Position numbers and translations under genes: made by a program. This document shows positions 37,707 through 50,200 of a stretch of DNA of 64,000 nucleotides, piece after piece. Position 1 is the stretch's first letter. Every line of letters begins with the position of its first letter. The notes under the pieces are model-generated. The model had not been told where the DNA came from. It was given only the letters and a program-made list of their open reading frames with translations, and made no database searches. The DNA is from Daphnia pulex (lineage: Eukaryota > Arthropoda > Branchiopoda > Diplostraca > Daphniidae), in the NCBI RefSeq assembly GCF_021134715.1, contig NC_060017.1, positions 7,750,001-7,814,000 on the forward strand, written 5' to 3'.

Positions 37707-40043
37707 TTATCCCATAGTTGCACACGACAATTTTATAGGGTCAAAAACCGTTACTCCTGGGCATACCTTTAATGAATAAATATAATATAATTATGCTACA
37801 ATAAAACAAATTCTACTTCAATTTTTCTTTATAGCTTACCATAGGGTACGGAAAACCACCTACACACGCAAAATAGTGTGACCTTACGAATTTGTTGGGG
37901 AAGTAGCCATCATCGCTTGGGCAGCTGAATCCCTTATTGACCGAATAATCTTTCTTATCCTTTGAGAGATCATCATCACTAAAGTTTTCATCCACCTGTG
38001 CATACAATACACCCGGATGTCAATTGCAATTGTTAGTCTTTTAAATCAATATCTTACTAGTTCATAATATAAATCTGTGACGGCGCACTCGGGTACATTC
38101 TCCGGATTATCACAGAAGGTTGTGTCCGGATTGTAAACCAGTCCAGAAGGGCACGGCTGATGCAAAAAAGAAAGAAATGTTTAATAGCAAAATCTGACAG
38201 AAGTATATACATCAATTAAAGTTGCTTAAAAGTTGCTTACAACAGTTAAAGGATCAACACCAGCAGCTGTGCAGATGTAGTAAAGCGAGCAGTTCCCTGG
38301 GTAAGGATAGTTGCCCTGGGCGGGACACACGAACGGACCTTCAGGTGTAGTCGGAGTTGAAGATATGGGGGTTGTCGTTGAAGTTATGGGGGTTGTTGTT
38401 GTCATTGGTGTTTCTCCAGCTGACGGGAAAGTACATTTGATTATCAAGAAAGAGCCGCTAAGTAATTTTGCAAAAATTAACCTTACGTGAACAAGGAGCG
38501 TTTTCATTCAATACACATTCCAAAGTTTCCGGATCGAAAATTGTACCTCCAGGACAGTACTGTAGGTCCGAAAAGTAAATTTTAATTAATCCAATACTTA
38601 AGGTGAACACGTGCTCTAACATTCATGTAAACAATGTACCTGTACTGTACTTTGGCCGCCGGTGCATTGGTAATAAAAAGTAGAACACACCTCTTTAAGA
38701 CAAAAGGGATAGAACAATTCCTTCAGTTAAATCCCCACTTTCTTAAAGTTGAATTATAAGGTAAAAAAAGTTTTTACCAGGGTAGGGGAAAACCCCATCT
38801 GAAGTCGGACAAGTGAACGGCTGGTCTAAAGAAAAATGCGGCAAAAAAAAAATTTTGTTTTGTCGTTGACAAATGTGGCGTAAAATTATTTTAAAAAATT
38901 ACGGCATGAAGCCTCTTCGGCTGGTTCGCAATCTAGGTTTACAGGATCAAATACTGCACCCGAAGGACATTTCTGCAATTCATTTTACGACGAGCCATAA
39001 TGTCAAGTACATTTATAAGTATTTCATAAGTCGGTTGATAAATTGATCTTACCGTGGGGGCCGATTGATTTGCAACACAGGTATAATAATCATCGCCGCT
39101 GAACACAATTAAAAAAGATCAAAATGAATAACATTTTTAAAATAATTGAAATTTATAATGTACCAGGTACCGGGAACCGCAAAGAACCCGGAAGGTTCCG
39201 GACAGGTGAAGTAGCAAAAGGCACATTCGATTGGTACACAAGTTTTGGTTTCAGGATCAAAAGCAGTAACACCAGGCGTACCAGGACAGTTCTGCAAAAC
39301 AAAAACAAAAACAAAAAAATTTATTATAATGATTAAATTTGACAGTTATTTGTAACCATAGTTATTGTGTGACCTGAGGATATGCGATTGAGTTTGCGCA
39401 AGTATAATAGGACCCACTGCAGAAGGGATCTGCAGGATAAAAATCAGTCTCCGCGTTTGGACACACAAATTCACCTTCACGTTCCTGTAGTGGTTTAATA
39501 GGAAACATAATTTAAAAAAAAAATGTGATTACTATAACAAAAAGTCTTTAACAAAACAGGCGATTTTTGACCCACCCAATCGCCGATAATGTTCATGAAG
39601 CTCATTGCGACAAAGTCAAATTTGAAAAAAGTTTGAACGAAATAATGTTTTGACATTAATTTTCGTTTTCTCTTAGTACCTGTTTTGTTGGTATTCTCAA
39701 ACTAATTGTATCCAAATTAGCGGATGGATCAAAAACTGCCGGTAAACTGCAATCCTGTAGGGTGAAGAACATAAAATCCGCTTAGAATATCACGAGAAAG
39801 AATGTACATACAGAGCCCAGTTATAAGTTTGTAGGAATACGTAATAGTCTTTCTCTTCATACCTGTTTTGTCGATATTTTCAGATTTGCACCAAAAATTC
39901 CTGCAATTACAAAAATTTTTTTACAAATACAAACAATCGTGCCCGTCACAAAGTCAGCCTAGTTTTATTTCAAAAGTTTCTTCTTCTACGGTACCTGCGC
40001 AAACATTAAGAAGGAGAAATGCAAGTATCACGCACTTCGTCAT
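37707..40043 (-). CDS. Peritrophin-like protein P6, five CBM14 domains
   Basis: Fourteen exons (40043-39995, 39900-39863, 39754-39680, 39484-39374, 39291-39164, 39098-39053, 38972-38903, 38825-38778, 38692-38640, 38559-38487, 38419-38241, 38156-38058, 37995-37840, 37766-37707) give 394 aa in frame. A leader (MTKCVILAFLLLNVCAG) and two short exons each ending in a TKQ motif precede five CBM14 domains, starting FVCPNAETDFYP, YFTCPEPSGFF, FTCPTSDGVFP, FVCPAQGNYP and FSCPSDDGYFP. Domains 1 and 2 share an exon without a linker. Domain 5 lacks the second and sixth Cys and ends the protein. P7 is its closest neighbour in sequence and layout. Expected role: secreted chitin binding. Confidence 0.86.
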
Positions 40044-40474
40044 TTTGAGCTGTCAAAATTAATTGAAAGCCGCTTTGTTTAGTCTAGAACTCAAAAACTC
40101 GCTTGACGAAGCCAGCAACAACAGTGTGATTATACAAACATTTTAAATGTTGTGTCTACAAATTCGAAACTGATTACGCTTACTTATCACAAAAGTCGTT
40201 CAATATTTGTTTGTTTGATGGAATCTAATTTGGACTCGAAACACCTTATCACAAATGTCGTTGTCAATCTTCACTGACCCCCAAATGAAAATTCGAATAT
40301 TATTGCGATTGTACACTTCGACCCCAGAGATTTTATGTAACATGCGAAGAAAAATTTATTAAATTTTTTAAGTCGTACAAAAAATGTAATTTCGGAGTAA
40401 ATTTATATCCGCTATTTGTTTTTGTCCTTGTCAAAGTATTCTTGATTATGGATGTAGAGTTGCGGACTCGTCGG
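40044..40474. other. Spacer between P6 and P7
   Basis: About 430 bases holding the P6 promoter and P7 3' end. The minus frame reaching down to 40333 is the wrong frame of the last P7 exon. Confidence 0.5.
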
Positions 40475-43285
40475 TTAAACGCAAGTGCCAATGCTAGGAC
40501 GGAAAACTTTGCCATTTGAGCAATTCTGTAAAACAATCAAATCAGTGATATTCTAATTATTGCTATGGCGTTGAAGGGATCAATTTGTACTTGAAGTTCT
40601 GGGATCCCATTACGACAGTTCCAAAACGCCAAGCGATTCCCATGGACTTGGAAATTTCCGTTGGGTATTGGACAAGTAAAAGTAGCTGAAGAAACAGTCG
40701 GCGTTGGCGAGGCTGTGGTGGTATTCCATCCATCAGCTAATCGAATGAAAGAATAGAATACGCGTTCATGTTAGTCTTTAGTGAAGATTAAGGTGTCAAC
40801 AATATACTATTATAGAACCGTACGAGCGCAGGTGGTGTACAAGAACAAAACGCAGCTTGAATATTCTGGAACAAAAACCATATCTCCAGGGCAGGACTAC
40901 GGAGTCAGAAATAATTCTTTTGTTAAGTAGCTGATGTATACGGTAAACATAATAGCGCTGCAAATTGCGTGTTTTAATACAAATAAAGCAAATGAATTCC
41001 TAGTACTCAATGCATTGAAGAAAAAACCATATATGTGGTTGCTGGTGTTTTACTCCACCAGCTAGAACCACTAAGTGACTTGTTCAACATGCACAGGGAT
41101 GCTAAACAAGAAAACTCTGAGATCAGCTGAACCTAATTTAACCTATAAACTAACATTTATTCCAAGTTTTCTTTTAATTCGGCCATGGTGGCATGTAGGA
41201 ACTGTTCCTATACCATGATGGTGGCATCAGCCTGGCCTCTGACAAGAAAACAAGTGCCTCTGCCAGCTTTTTAAACTACAAAATAATTCACACTCAGGTT
41301 TACAATTAAGACAAACGTACCTGCCAATAAAATAGTAAAATATTAGTTGGGAAGGGCACAAACTGTTTTTCCTTCATCACTAATCACTTCCATCATTCCA
41401 TGTGTCGTTTGCTAAATTGTAGTCTGCAATCTGGGAAATCATCCAGTTTTGCCAAATTGCGAAATTGACTCAAAAGTGTTTTTTTTATCGAATTTGTCTT
41501 TAAAAAAAATATTCAATAAAAATGACTAGTTTTAAAAAATAAACTAAATAAAACAATACTTAAAAAACTAAGTAAATTAAATTATAACCGCCGATAAACT
41601 AGATTTGCAACGCTAAAATATAATAGACCAGTTAGACCTGCTTTCAAGATAAGTAGATAATTAATTTTACCTCAACGTAGAATTGTCCTCCGGTGCAATT
41701 ATAAAAATTGCCAGTACAAGATACGCCTTTAAAAAATGGAAAATAACGACGGCCATGTTTTAAATTGAATCAACATTTTCTACTTTTAAAAGACAAAACT
41801 TTTTACAAAAAAAAAATTCACTTATTACCGGTAGAGTAATATCCGTCACCGGGACATACAAATGGTTCCGGTGTGGTAGGTATTAAAGTTGTGGGCGTTG
41901 AAGATGTCATTGAGCTAAAAGTTGTCGTTGACGTTGTCGTAACACCACCAGCTGAAAAGGGGGAAAGGGATCTATAAAGGAAGCCTTAAACATAATAGGA
42001 TGTAAAGCATACGTGCGCAACTAGCTTCCTCAATCAACACGCAGCTCAAAACTTCTGGATCAAAATAATAGCCGCCAGGACAATACTATTAATGACACAA
42101 TGTCGAAAACGTAAATTTCTTTCAATTTGCAGGTGCAATAAGGCCGACTTTGTGTTAGAATATTATCTTACCTGTACAGCGCTTTGACTTCCAGTGCAAT
42201 TATAATACATTGCGGAACAAGCGCCTTTAAAATGATGTTATTACTTATTAGTCAAGATTTCTTTAATCATTTTAATGATTTCATAATTAATCTTAAAGAT
42301 TTACCAGGATACGGGAAAAGTCCATCTGAAGACGGGCAAGTGAACGGCTGGTCTGGTGGAAAACGCGGTAGAAATTAGCTATGTGATGTCTGTACGATGA
42401 AAAGATATAATTTAAAAATTACTGCATGATGCTTGCTCGGGAGGTACGCAGGCAAAAGTGACAGGATCGAATATTGCTTCAAATGGGCATGTCTGGTGTC
42501 ATGGATGAGAATTCAAATATTATATCCATTAACAGTTTATCACGTCTAGTGAGGGTAAGAACGTCCTACCGCGGATGAAGGATTTCCTCCGACACAGATG
42601 AAATAATCACTTCCACAGGTTGCGGGTACTGGAAAGAATCCTTCGGCAGACGGACATGTGAACGAAGGCACTAAGACACACAAAAGACGCCAAGCATTTG
42701 CGCATTAGTTGCCGATATTAGTACAGTAGTACCTCCATGGGGAATTTACCGTAACAAGAGGAAACTTCGAAATCAACACAAGTGGAGCTAACAGGATCAA
42801 AAACAGTTATTCCAGGGCATTGCTATTAAAACAAAACTTATAGAATGTATTGGAATTTAGAAAAATTCTAGGCCGACAATTTGAAAAAGATTACTATAAT
42901 GATTCATATGGGATAATTACCTGGGGGTAAGCAACGCCATTTACACACGTGTAATAAGTAGCGGAACAAATATTTTCATCTTCGGGATAGAAACCGGTCT
43001 CTAGACCGGGACAAACAAATTCTCTCTCCTGGTCAAAAATAATTGGTTAATAAATGAAATAACAATTTTTATTTTACGAGTACACCTTAAAGGTGACCAC
43101 TAATTAATTAGGTTTTAGATTACCTGTTTTATCGATATTCTCAAACTTGAACTCAAACTCCCTGTAACGTAATCAACAAAACAAGGATTACCTATACATT
43201 CAAATTTACTAACATAACGGATTGTTTACCACTTACCACCGAAGAAATTCAGAAGGATCAACAAATGAAAGACGCACTTGATCAT
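40475..43285 (-). CDS. Peritrophin-like protein P7, five CBM14 domains
   Basis: Fourteen exons (43285-43237, 43161-43124, 43028-42921, 42822-42750, 42670-42570, 42492-42423, 42352-42305, 42224-42172, 42085-42013, 41951-41829, 41726-41671, 40896-40824, 40736-40591, 40525-40475) give 353 aa in frame. The leader is MIKCVFHLLILLNFFGG, then an exon ending RISIKQ as in P6. Domains start FVCPGLETGFYP, FTCPSAEGFFP, FTCPSSDGLFP, FVCPGDGYY and FTCPIPNGNFQ. A Thr/Ser linker precedes domain 4. Domain 5 lacks the second and sixth Cys, the same pair lost in P6. The intron before exon 12 is 774 bases, ten times the usual size here. Expected role: secreted chitin binding. Confidence 0.86.
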
Positions 43286-43931
43286 TTTTTGTTTCGATAG
43301 CAACACTGATTATCAATACGTGCTCTGAACCAAACCTTTTTCTTATTTGAAGATGTTAGAGACGAAAGTAGATGAGACCCTCGACCTGGAAATTATTTAC
43401 TTGCGAGTCTACAATTATCCACACACTTATCACAGGCGTCACTCACAGTCTCGCATTTGTTTGTTAAGAAAAACTTGGAGTTTAGACCGAGACAGAGTGA
43501 CAACAACAAAAATTTCGAAATGTTTTGTGACGTGTTTCAGAACCGATAAGAGAATCCGCCAGCTTGGAAATCGAATCAATGAGCAAAGATCACACGTTAT
43601 ATAATGTGATCGAAATTTACATTATACATTTGCCTACTGAAAATGTTTGAACTACTTTAAAACAAGCAGAAGGAGAGTAGTCAAAATTGTGAAATAAAAA
43701 CATGCAAATATTGATGAAGTAATATTTTTTTTATTTTTTTTTTCTTAATTAATTAATATACTCTTTTAAAATCACACCTGTCTTCTCGGGAGTCCATCAC
43801 ATAGTCGGTTGAAAATACAGTTACTATGTTGATTCTGTCTACAAAATATTGAATAAAGAAAACATTTTGAGAAACTTTTAAAAATTACGCGTAAATTCCA
43901 TATCTTGGTAAAATAAAATCTTCTTACTCTA
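43286..43931. other. Spacer between P7 and P8
   Basis: About 650 bases; the plus frame at 43347-43604 has no motif. Should hold the P7 promoter. Confidence 0.5.
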
Positions 43932-46541
43932 TCAAATGCGGTCACCGCAATCAGTGACTTTCGAATACCGGCATCTTTGGTACTTGGTTTCATATAGAGA
44001 ACCTTTCTTGCATTGCCAAAGATGGGCTCGTTTAATAGCCGACTGGTTGTCACAGGTGTAGAAGAGACGGCACTGAGTAGGATGCGGCCAATTGCCATTG
44101 CCGGAGCAATGAAAATTTGTATCGATACCTAGGAGTCGGTCTTTTTCATCTTCGTCAGCTTTTAACTGTAAAGAAAAAGTATTTACTATTTGAAATAAAT
44201 ATGCTATACTTTGACAAAGGTAACAAATTACATAAAAACAACCAACAATGTTGAAAGGAAAATCGCAGGCTCCAATAACAGAATTGAAAACTGTATTTGG
44301 GGGACAATTCTGTCATCCGGGAAAGAAAATAGTTATAACAGATTGTGATAATTAGTAACAATAAGAAATTATACTTGTATAGTGTATACTCCATTGGTGC
44401 AATTATAAAACGAAGTGCAATTCCCGGGAATTCCAAAGTTACCATTTGGCATTGGGCAAATAAAACCTGGGGGGAAGGTCGTGGTTGGTTTACTGGTTGT
44501 TGTAGTGGTTTTGGTTTTATATTCGTCAGCTCTTAACTGTAAAGTAAAAGTTATTACGAATTGAAACAATGTACTATACTTTGACAAGGTAGCAAATTAC
44601 GTAAAAACATCCAGGAACGTTGAAAGGAAAATCGCAGGCTCCAACAACAGGATTGAAAGCTGTGCCAGAGGGACAATTCTGTCATCAAGGAAAGAAAATA
44701 GTTATTTCAGATTGAGAAATTTAATAACAATAACAATTATACTTGTATAGTGTATACTCCATTGGTGCAATTATAAAACGAAGTGCAATTCCCGGGAATT
44801 TCGAAGTTACCGTTTGGCATTGGGCAAATAAAACCTGGGGGGAGGGTCGTGGTTGGTTTAGTTGTTGTTGTAGTAGTTGTTGTTGTTGTAGTGGTTGTTG
44901 CAGTGGTCGTTGTTGTGGTCGGTGTAGTGGTTGGTGTAGTGGTTGGTGTAGTGGTTGGTGTAGTGGTCGGTGTAGTGGTCGGTGTAGTGGTCGGGGTAGT
45001 AGTTGGTGTAGTAGTTGGGGTAGTAGTTGGTGTAGTAGTTGGGGTAGTAGTTGGGGTAGTAGTTGGGGTAGTAGTTGGGGTAGTAGTTGGGGTAGTAGTT
45101 GGAGTAGTGGTCTTTGGCCCGGCTGATAAACCAAAAATAGAAGGTAATTTAACAATCGTCATACTGCTACAGGTAAAAAACATTAACAGGTAAACAACAT
45201 TACCACAGGTAAAAAACAGAGATAGCTATACTTTTTATTAATAGCATAAATACGATTTTATACTGTTGTTTACTTACGCGTGCATGTTTCTTCTATTGGC
45301 TTACAGGTAGACAAGTTTTGGTCAAATACGGAACCCGATGGACAATACTATAGCAATTGTATATGCGTAGTTAAAATGTTTAGTTGTTCAAATATTGTCC
45401 CCATTAATTATTTTACCATTGTAAAACTTTGGCCGCCAGCACAATAAAAATACAATCCGCTACAAGTGTCTGACAAATATAATAATGAATTAAGATCACT
45501 CACTCTATTAATCCGATTTGTTTTATTGTATTTACCAGGGTACGTGTAGTAGCCGTCTTCACCGCAGTCGAACGACGCATCTATCATATTTACAAAATAA
45601 ACAAATTAATAAGCCAATTTTGCGCATCACGTTTGAAGAAATATACTAAAACTTTTTGTCGACGGAAGTCTAAAGAAAAAAATTACTACCGGTATTGCAT
45701 GTAGCTTCACCGGAAGGTACGCATTCATAAGTCACAGGATCAAAGATGTAGTCGTTAGGGCACGTCTACATTAAGGAAACGGAGATGGTCAAAGAACATT
45801 TTTTAAATTGGAAAAATAATAAAGTAGTAAGACCAGTTTTTGCGGGTATCCCTTAGTGCATTCGTAATATTCACCGACGCAGTGTTGAGGAACAGGATAT
45901 TTTCCTTCTTCAGCGGGACATTCTGATAAGAAGAAAAAGAGAAAGAAAGAAGGAAAGAAAACATAACAGTCATTACGTTACTGATTTTCAGAAATGTTTA
46001 AGTCAACTAAGGACTTACCGAAACAAAGTGCGGGTTCGACGCAAGTGTGCATTTCTGGATCGAACAATTGTGGTTCTGGGCAGAGCTAATAAGAACAACA
46101 TAAATTTACAAAATACGTTACTTCTGCTTTTATGAAGATTGTTTTAGTCTTTTGTTCGTATACCTGGTAATTTATCATGTTTCCACCATAGCACAAGTAA
46201 AAATCATTAGTGCACTGGTTGTTCATAGTGTAATAGCCATCTGGTAGGTCGGAGGGGCAAACGAAATCAGGTGACTGTGTAATAGTAAAAAATAAATGTA
46301 AAATATTTAACTTTCCGCACTTTAAAAATAAATGCAATGGAAAAATAGTGCTGTAATTGACGACGCCAGAAAATACTTACCGGTGTTGGCGATTCCTTCA
46401 AAAAAGAACAAGAGTAGCCTGATCAAGAAGAAGAAATGAAAACATGATTAAAAACAACTATAAATGCGCAACATATTTGAGTATAACATTACCTTGAGTG
46501 ATTACAAGAATCAAGATAAATTGTATCCACCGCTCCATCAT
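43932..46541 (-). CDS. Peritrophin-like protein P8, six CBM14 domains
   Basis: Fourteen exons (46541-46493, 46418-46381, 46274-46164, 46085-46019, 45922-45834, 45765-45690, 45580-45536, 45469-45417, 45347-45278, 45122-44743, 44678-44601, 44536-44375, 44309-44232, 44165-43932) give 509 aa in frame. The leader is MMERWIQFILILVITQG. Domains 1-3 are ordinary CBM14 units. A Thr-Thr-Thr-Pro repeat of about 16 units then leads to domains 4 and 5, which are nearly identical (FICPMPNGNF both). A divergent sixth domain (FHCSGNGNWPHPTQC) ends the protein after ADEDEKDRLL. Exon 2 is 38 bases, as in P6 and P7. It is the largest member and the first gene of the array in the direction of transcription. Expected role: secreted chitin binding with a mucin-like linker. 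Confidence 0.87.
44166..44865 (-). repeat. Tandem duplication of two exons and introns in P8
   Basis: The segment 44166-44500 and the segment 44539-44865 are close copies with a period of about 371 bases. Each includes the end of a Thr linker, a CBM14 first half, an intron, the second half and the next intron. Introns match nearly as well as exons, so the duplication is recent compared with the rest of the cluster. Confidence 0.85.
44918..45112 (-). repeat. 12-base coding minisatellite (Thr-Thr-Thr-Pro, ~16 units)
   Basis: About sixteen 12-base units inside exon 10 of P8, followed by a further pure Thr run. The repeat keeps several frames open on both strands, which produces long antisense frames with no meaning. 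Confidence 0.9.
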
Positions 46542-47220
46542 CTTTTTCTTACAGAACAGATGGGAGACGAGCAGGCGTGGAACACAACGGATAAACTGTA
46601 GATGCACAAGTCAACGACTGAACTTACTAGAAACAGCATTTTCGTTTGTTTTAACCACTTCGCGTCGCAGAGTTTATCGCGGATCTTATGAAAAATCACG
46701 CCTAAAAAAAAACTAACTAAATCCTTATCGTGTGGCGCAACAACATTTTCAGAGGGCACAGTGACCAGATATGACAGTAGTTGTTGTTTGTTCATTACCA
46801 GAGGCTAAACGGAATGTCGGTGGATCAGTGACGGTAATAGATAGCAATAACACATTATATAAACAGGTCAATAGAGTGAATGCGACATTTATACGCATTA
46901 TACACATTGTTATATTTTTAGACAGGCAGAGCCACACCTTTTTTACCTGTCAGTTGCGAAGCACCGAATAACCGTTGTTAATTTATGATTGCAACTTTCC
47001 AAAGTTACGCTGCATTAGGAGATAATTTATACAGATGATGTCTAAGTTGCTTACATGTAATATCTAAAATATTAGGATGAAACAGAATACATTTATTACA
47101 CTATTCGTTTTGATCACTTCGTTTGATCTAATCGTCGTGAAATAACTGTTCAATGCTTCCAAAGTATCAACACATGTCTTTATTTGACTGAACTGAACGG
47201 GAGTACGCCAGCGAAAGACA
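46542..47220. other. Spacer between P8 and the topoisomerase gene
   Basis: About 680 bases. The minus strand has AATAAA at 47097-47092, about 125 bases past the topoisomerase stop, a likely poly(A) signal. The P8 promoter must lie here too. No other gene seen. Confidence 0.45.
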
Positions 47221-50200
47221 TTAGGCAAAATCAGGACAATGATTTCTAGTGTGACCTGCATTCAGAAATTAACAGTTTGTAAACAATACGAAAAGGAATG
47301 TAAATATTAGCCTACCTTCTTGACCGCAGTTTCCGCATTTCCTCGCTCTTCTTTCGGTAGTGGATGACGGATCACTAGACTTCCCACGACCGCGTCCTCT
47401 TCCTCGCCCTCTTCCTCTAGAACCCGTGTCTTGATTCGATCCTCCTCGGGAGTCTTGATCAAATCCACTTCCGCTAGCGCCGGTGTCATCCATCCACTTG
47501 AAGAAATTGCACTGTGCCTCACGCGGTTTGGCGCAACAATAAAATTGACGCCCACAATTTGGTCCTGGTTTTTGGGTTGTTCTTGTCGTGGCCAATTCAC
47601 GACCCCCTCCGTCACAGTCACAGTAAGTCTCCGAATCATCGTTATCACGTCGCTCATTCCGGGCAGTCGGCTGACGGAAAAATGCTTCTCCTGCCCCACC
47701 ACGACCATTTTGAGCAGCTGGTGCCGGTACATTGGCAGCATCAGCCCATAGGAAAAAATCGCAGCCATCCTGTTGTTTTGCACATTTATAGAACTGCCGA
47801 CCCGTGTTGGGACCTTCCTTCCTAACCGTTAGGAGCAAAGCATCAGGTGCGTCCCTGCACTTGCATACAATCGCAGAGTCCCTAAGCAACAAAACAAAAG
47901 GTTTAGATTGTTTAAGATCCATTTCACTTTAGTAAATCATAAATACCCGTTGTTGTTATCAGATCTTGATGGCGGATGAGGCACAGGTTGACGGAAGTAC
48001 GGCTGTGAAGGGATATTCGGTTGGGTAGCTCCAGAGAACGCTGAAGGAATTGGCGGTCGAGCACTTCGAGCGTTATTGGGAGCCATTGGGCGAGGCTGGA
48101 CTTGAGGTCTAGGAAGAGTCGAAGCAGAGGAACGGGAGCTATTTGCAGAATACTGAGATCCGGAAGCGTAACCAGAAGAATTCCCAGAATCATTGGCAAC
48201 TCTAGTGTTACTCGGCTGAGTGTTGTTTTGGTTTCGGGGTTGTGTTGCCAACGGACGGATTCCTAGAAGTTCCATAAAGTTTGGGTCGCATCCACCAATA
48301 CAACCGCGATGAGTATCCGGGTAAAATGGAGCGTAAACTCCCGGGGTGAATTGGAACCGCAATAGGGGTGGATGAAAAGGACACTGGAGAAGAGATTGAC
48401 TTGTAAAAAACAGAGAAGCACGATAGTTGTTAAATAAAAGACGAAATACAGACCGCGTTACACTTTTCCGCATCAACTTCCACTTGCTGTACAGCAGCTG
48501 GCAGCCAGACGGCGGTTTTACATTCAGGAAAGCCCATACAAGAGAAAAAGAAACTGTTGTCCTTTTTCCGTCGCAGAGTCATGTCCAAGTTACAAGCAGG
48601 GCACTTTCGGTAAGGCAAATTTGCATCTGGTCCTCCCTCAGGAATCATCGGTGGTGCTTCCTGTCGTTCCTCATTAAAGAATGTCGAAAGAGCCTCGTCG
48701 ATTTTGATGACCTATTGTGGTTATTGTAATTATTTTAACTTGATTTGAAATGGCAACCATTCGTGAAAACAAGTTTACCTGTTCCATTGCTTGTACAAAC
48801 ACCCTTCTGTATCTTTCAATCTGCTCTCTCAAGACATCATTCGGATTCCTTTCTCCATCGCAAACTCTGCAAGATTAAATGTGCAATTAATACTAGGACG
48901 GGGTTAGGTTTTAATTTAATTTTTCCAACCTTTTAAGATCAGCCTCGAGTTCAGCTCTGAGATTTGGCTTTGAAAGCGCGATCCCCATGGCGTCATAACC
49001 CTGTACGAGTCCCATACCCAATGAACAAGGTAAGAAGCGTCCGTCGCCTTGTACGCCAGCGTACTGCCGCGATTTGACCGTCTCAATATGGTCAGCATGT
49101 GTGGCGTCAGTACCAATTCCATGTTTTTCCATCAATGAAATCAAATCAGCTTCACTTAATAGTTGAGGTGGACTAGTTTCTCCCTCATCCATGGTTATCG
49201 ATGTCGGCTATAAAAGGCAAACAACAATTAGTATTTGACCGGAATATCCTGGAAATGTTTAAGTTTTATACGATGAAGCGCTGGCCTTCATTGAGTTGGG
49301 GAAGACTACGATCACTCCAGCGCTCGTACGGATATACTTCCAAATAGTTTCTTGCTACTATTTGCAATCCACTGGCGACGAAGCCTTCTTCTTGAATTTC
49401 GATTTCGGCCACCGTTTCGTAACCCTGTAAGAACCATAAACTTAGCGGAACGTGGAAATAAAATAAATTCCTCAACATACCTGGGCATCCTTACTGACGC
49501 AAGCTAAAAAATGGCGAACGATAAACTCGTAAAGTTTGCGTTCATTCTCATTATTTAAATTTCCTGCATATTTTGTTGGATGAATGGGAGGATGGGCCTG
49601 ATCACTTTTCTTCCCCTGGCGAGGGTTCAGCCCTTCGTCCAAAACGCGTTGAGCGAATCCTCCCCAAGCAGGATCAACCGTCTAATGCAAAATATTTTAG
49701 CGTAACCAATATGATTATAATTCAAGAACACGAATAGTTAAGTTTGTCATGATATACCTGACACTGGACCAAAGGAGTCAGGTCCAATTCTTTGGGAAAG
49801 ATATTTGTTTCGGTACGTGGGTAACTGATGAATCCTTGAGTGTACAATTTCTCGGCAATCTTCATCGTTTCCTTGGCATTGATTCGCAGTTTCCTGGATG
49901 CTAGCTTTTCAAGTTCCTATGACATAAATCGTGATGTAAAATTATATGCGGAAAAATAGACCAGACAAAAAAATTTCACATACAACAGTGTCTAAAGGCA
50001 AAGGTCTCCATTTGCTTTTATTCTTTGTTTGAACTTTGATTATTTCAGCTTCAGGGTTCTCCTGGCATCTTTTATCAATATCATAGTAATATAAATTTAA
50101 TCAAAACTAATAACACTTGAATTTTAGTTGATAATGCTAGTTGATAATAATAACAAATACTTTTCAAGGAGTATTTGAACCACTGTTTGATCAAACAAAT

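Noticed and set aside
44743-45193. Long plus-strand and alternative minus-strand frames over the P8 linker
   Set aside because: The tandem repeat keeps several frames open. Only the Thr-Thr-Thr-Pro frame joins both flanking CBM14 exons in phase.
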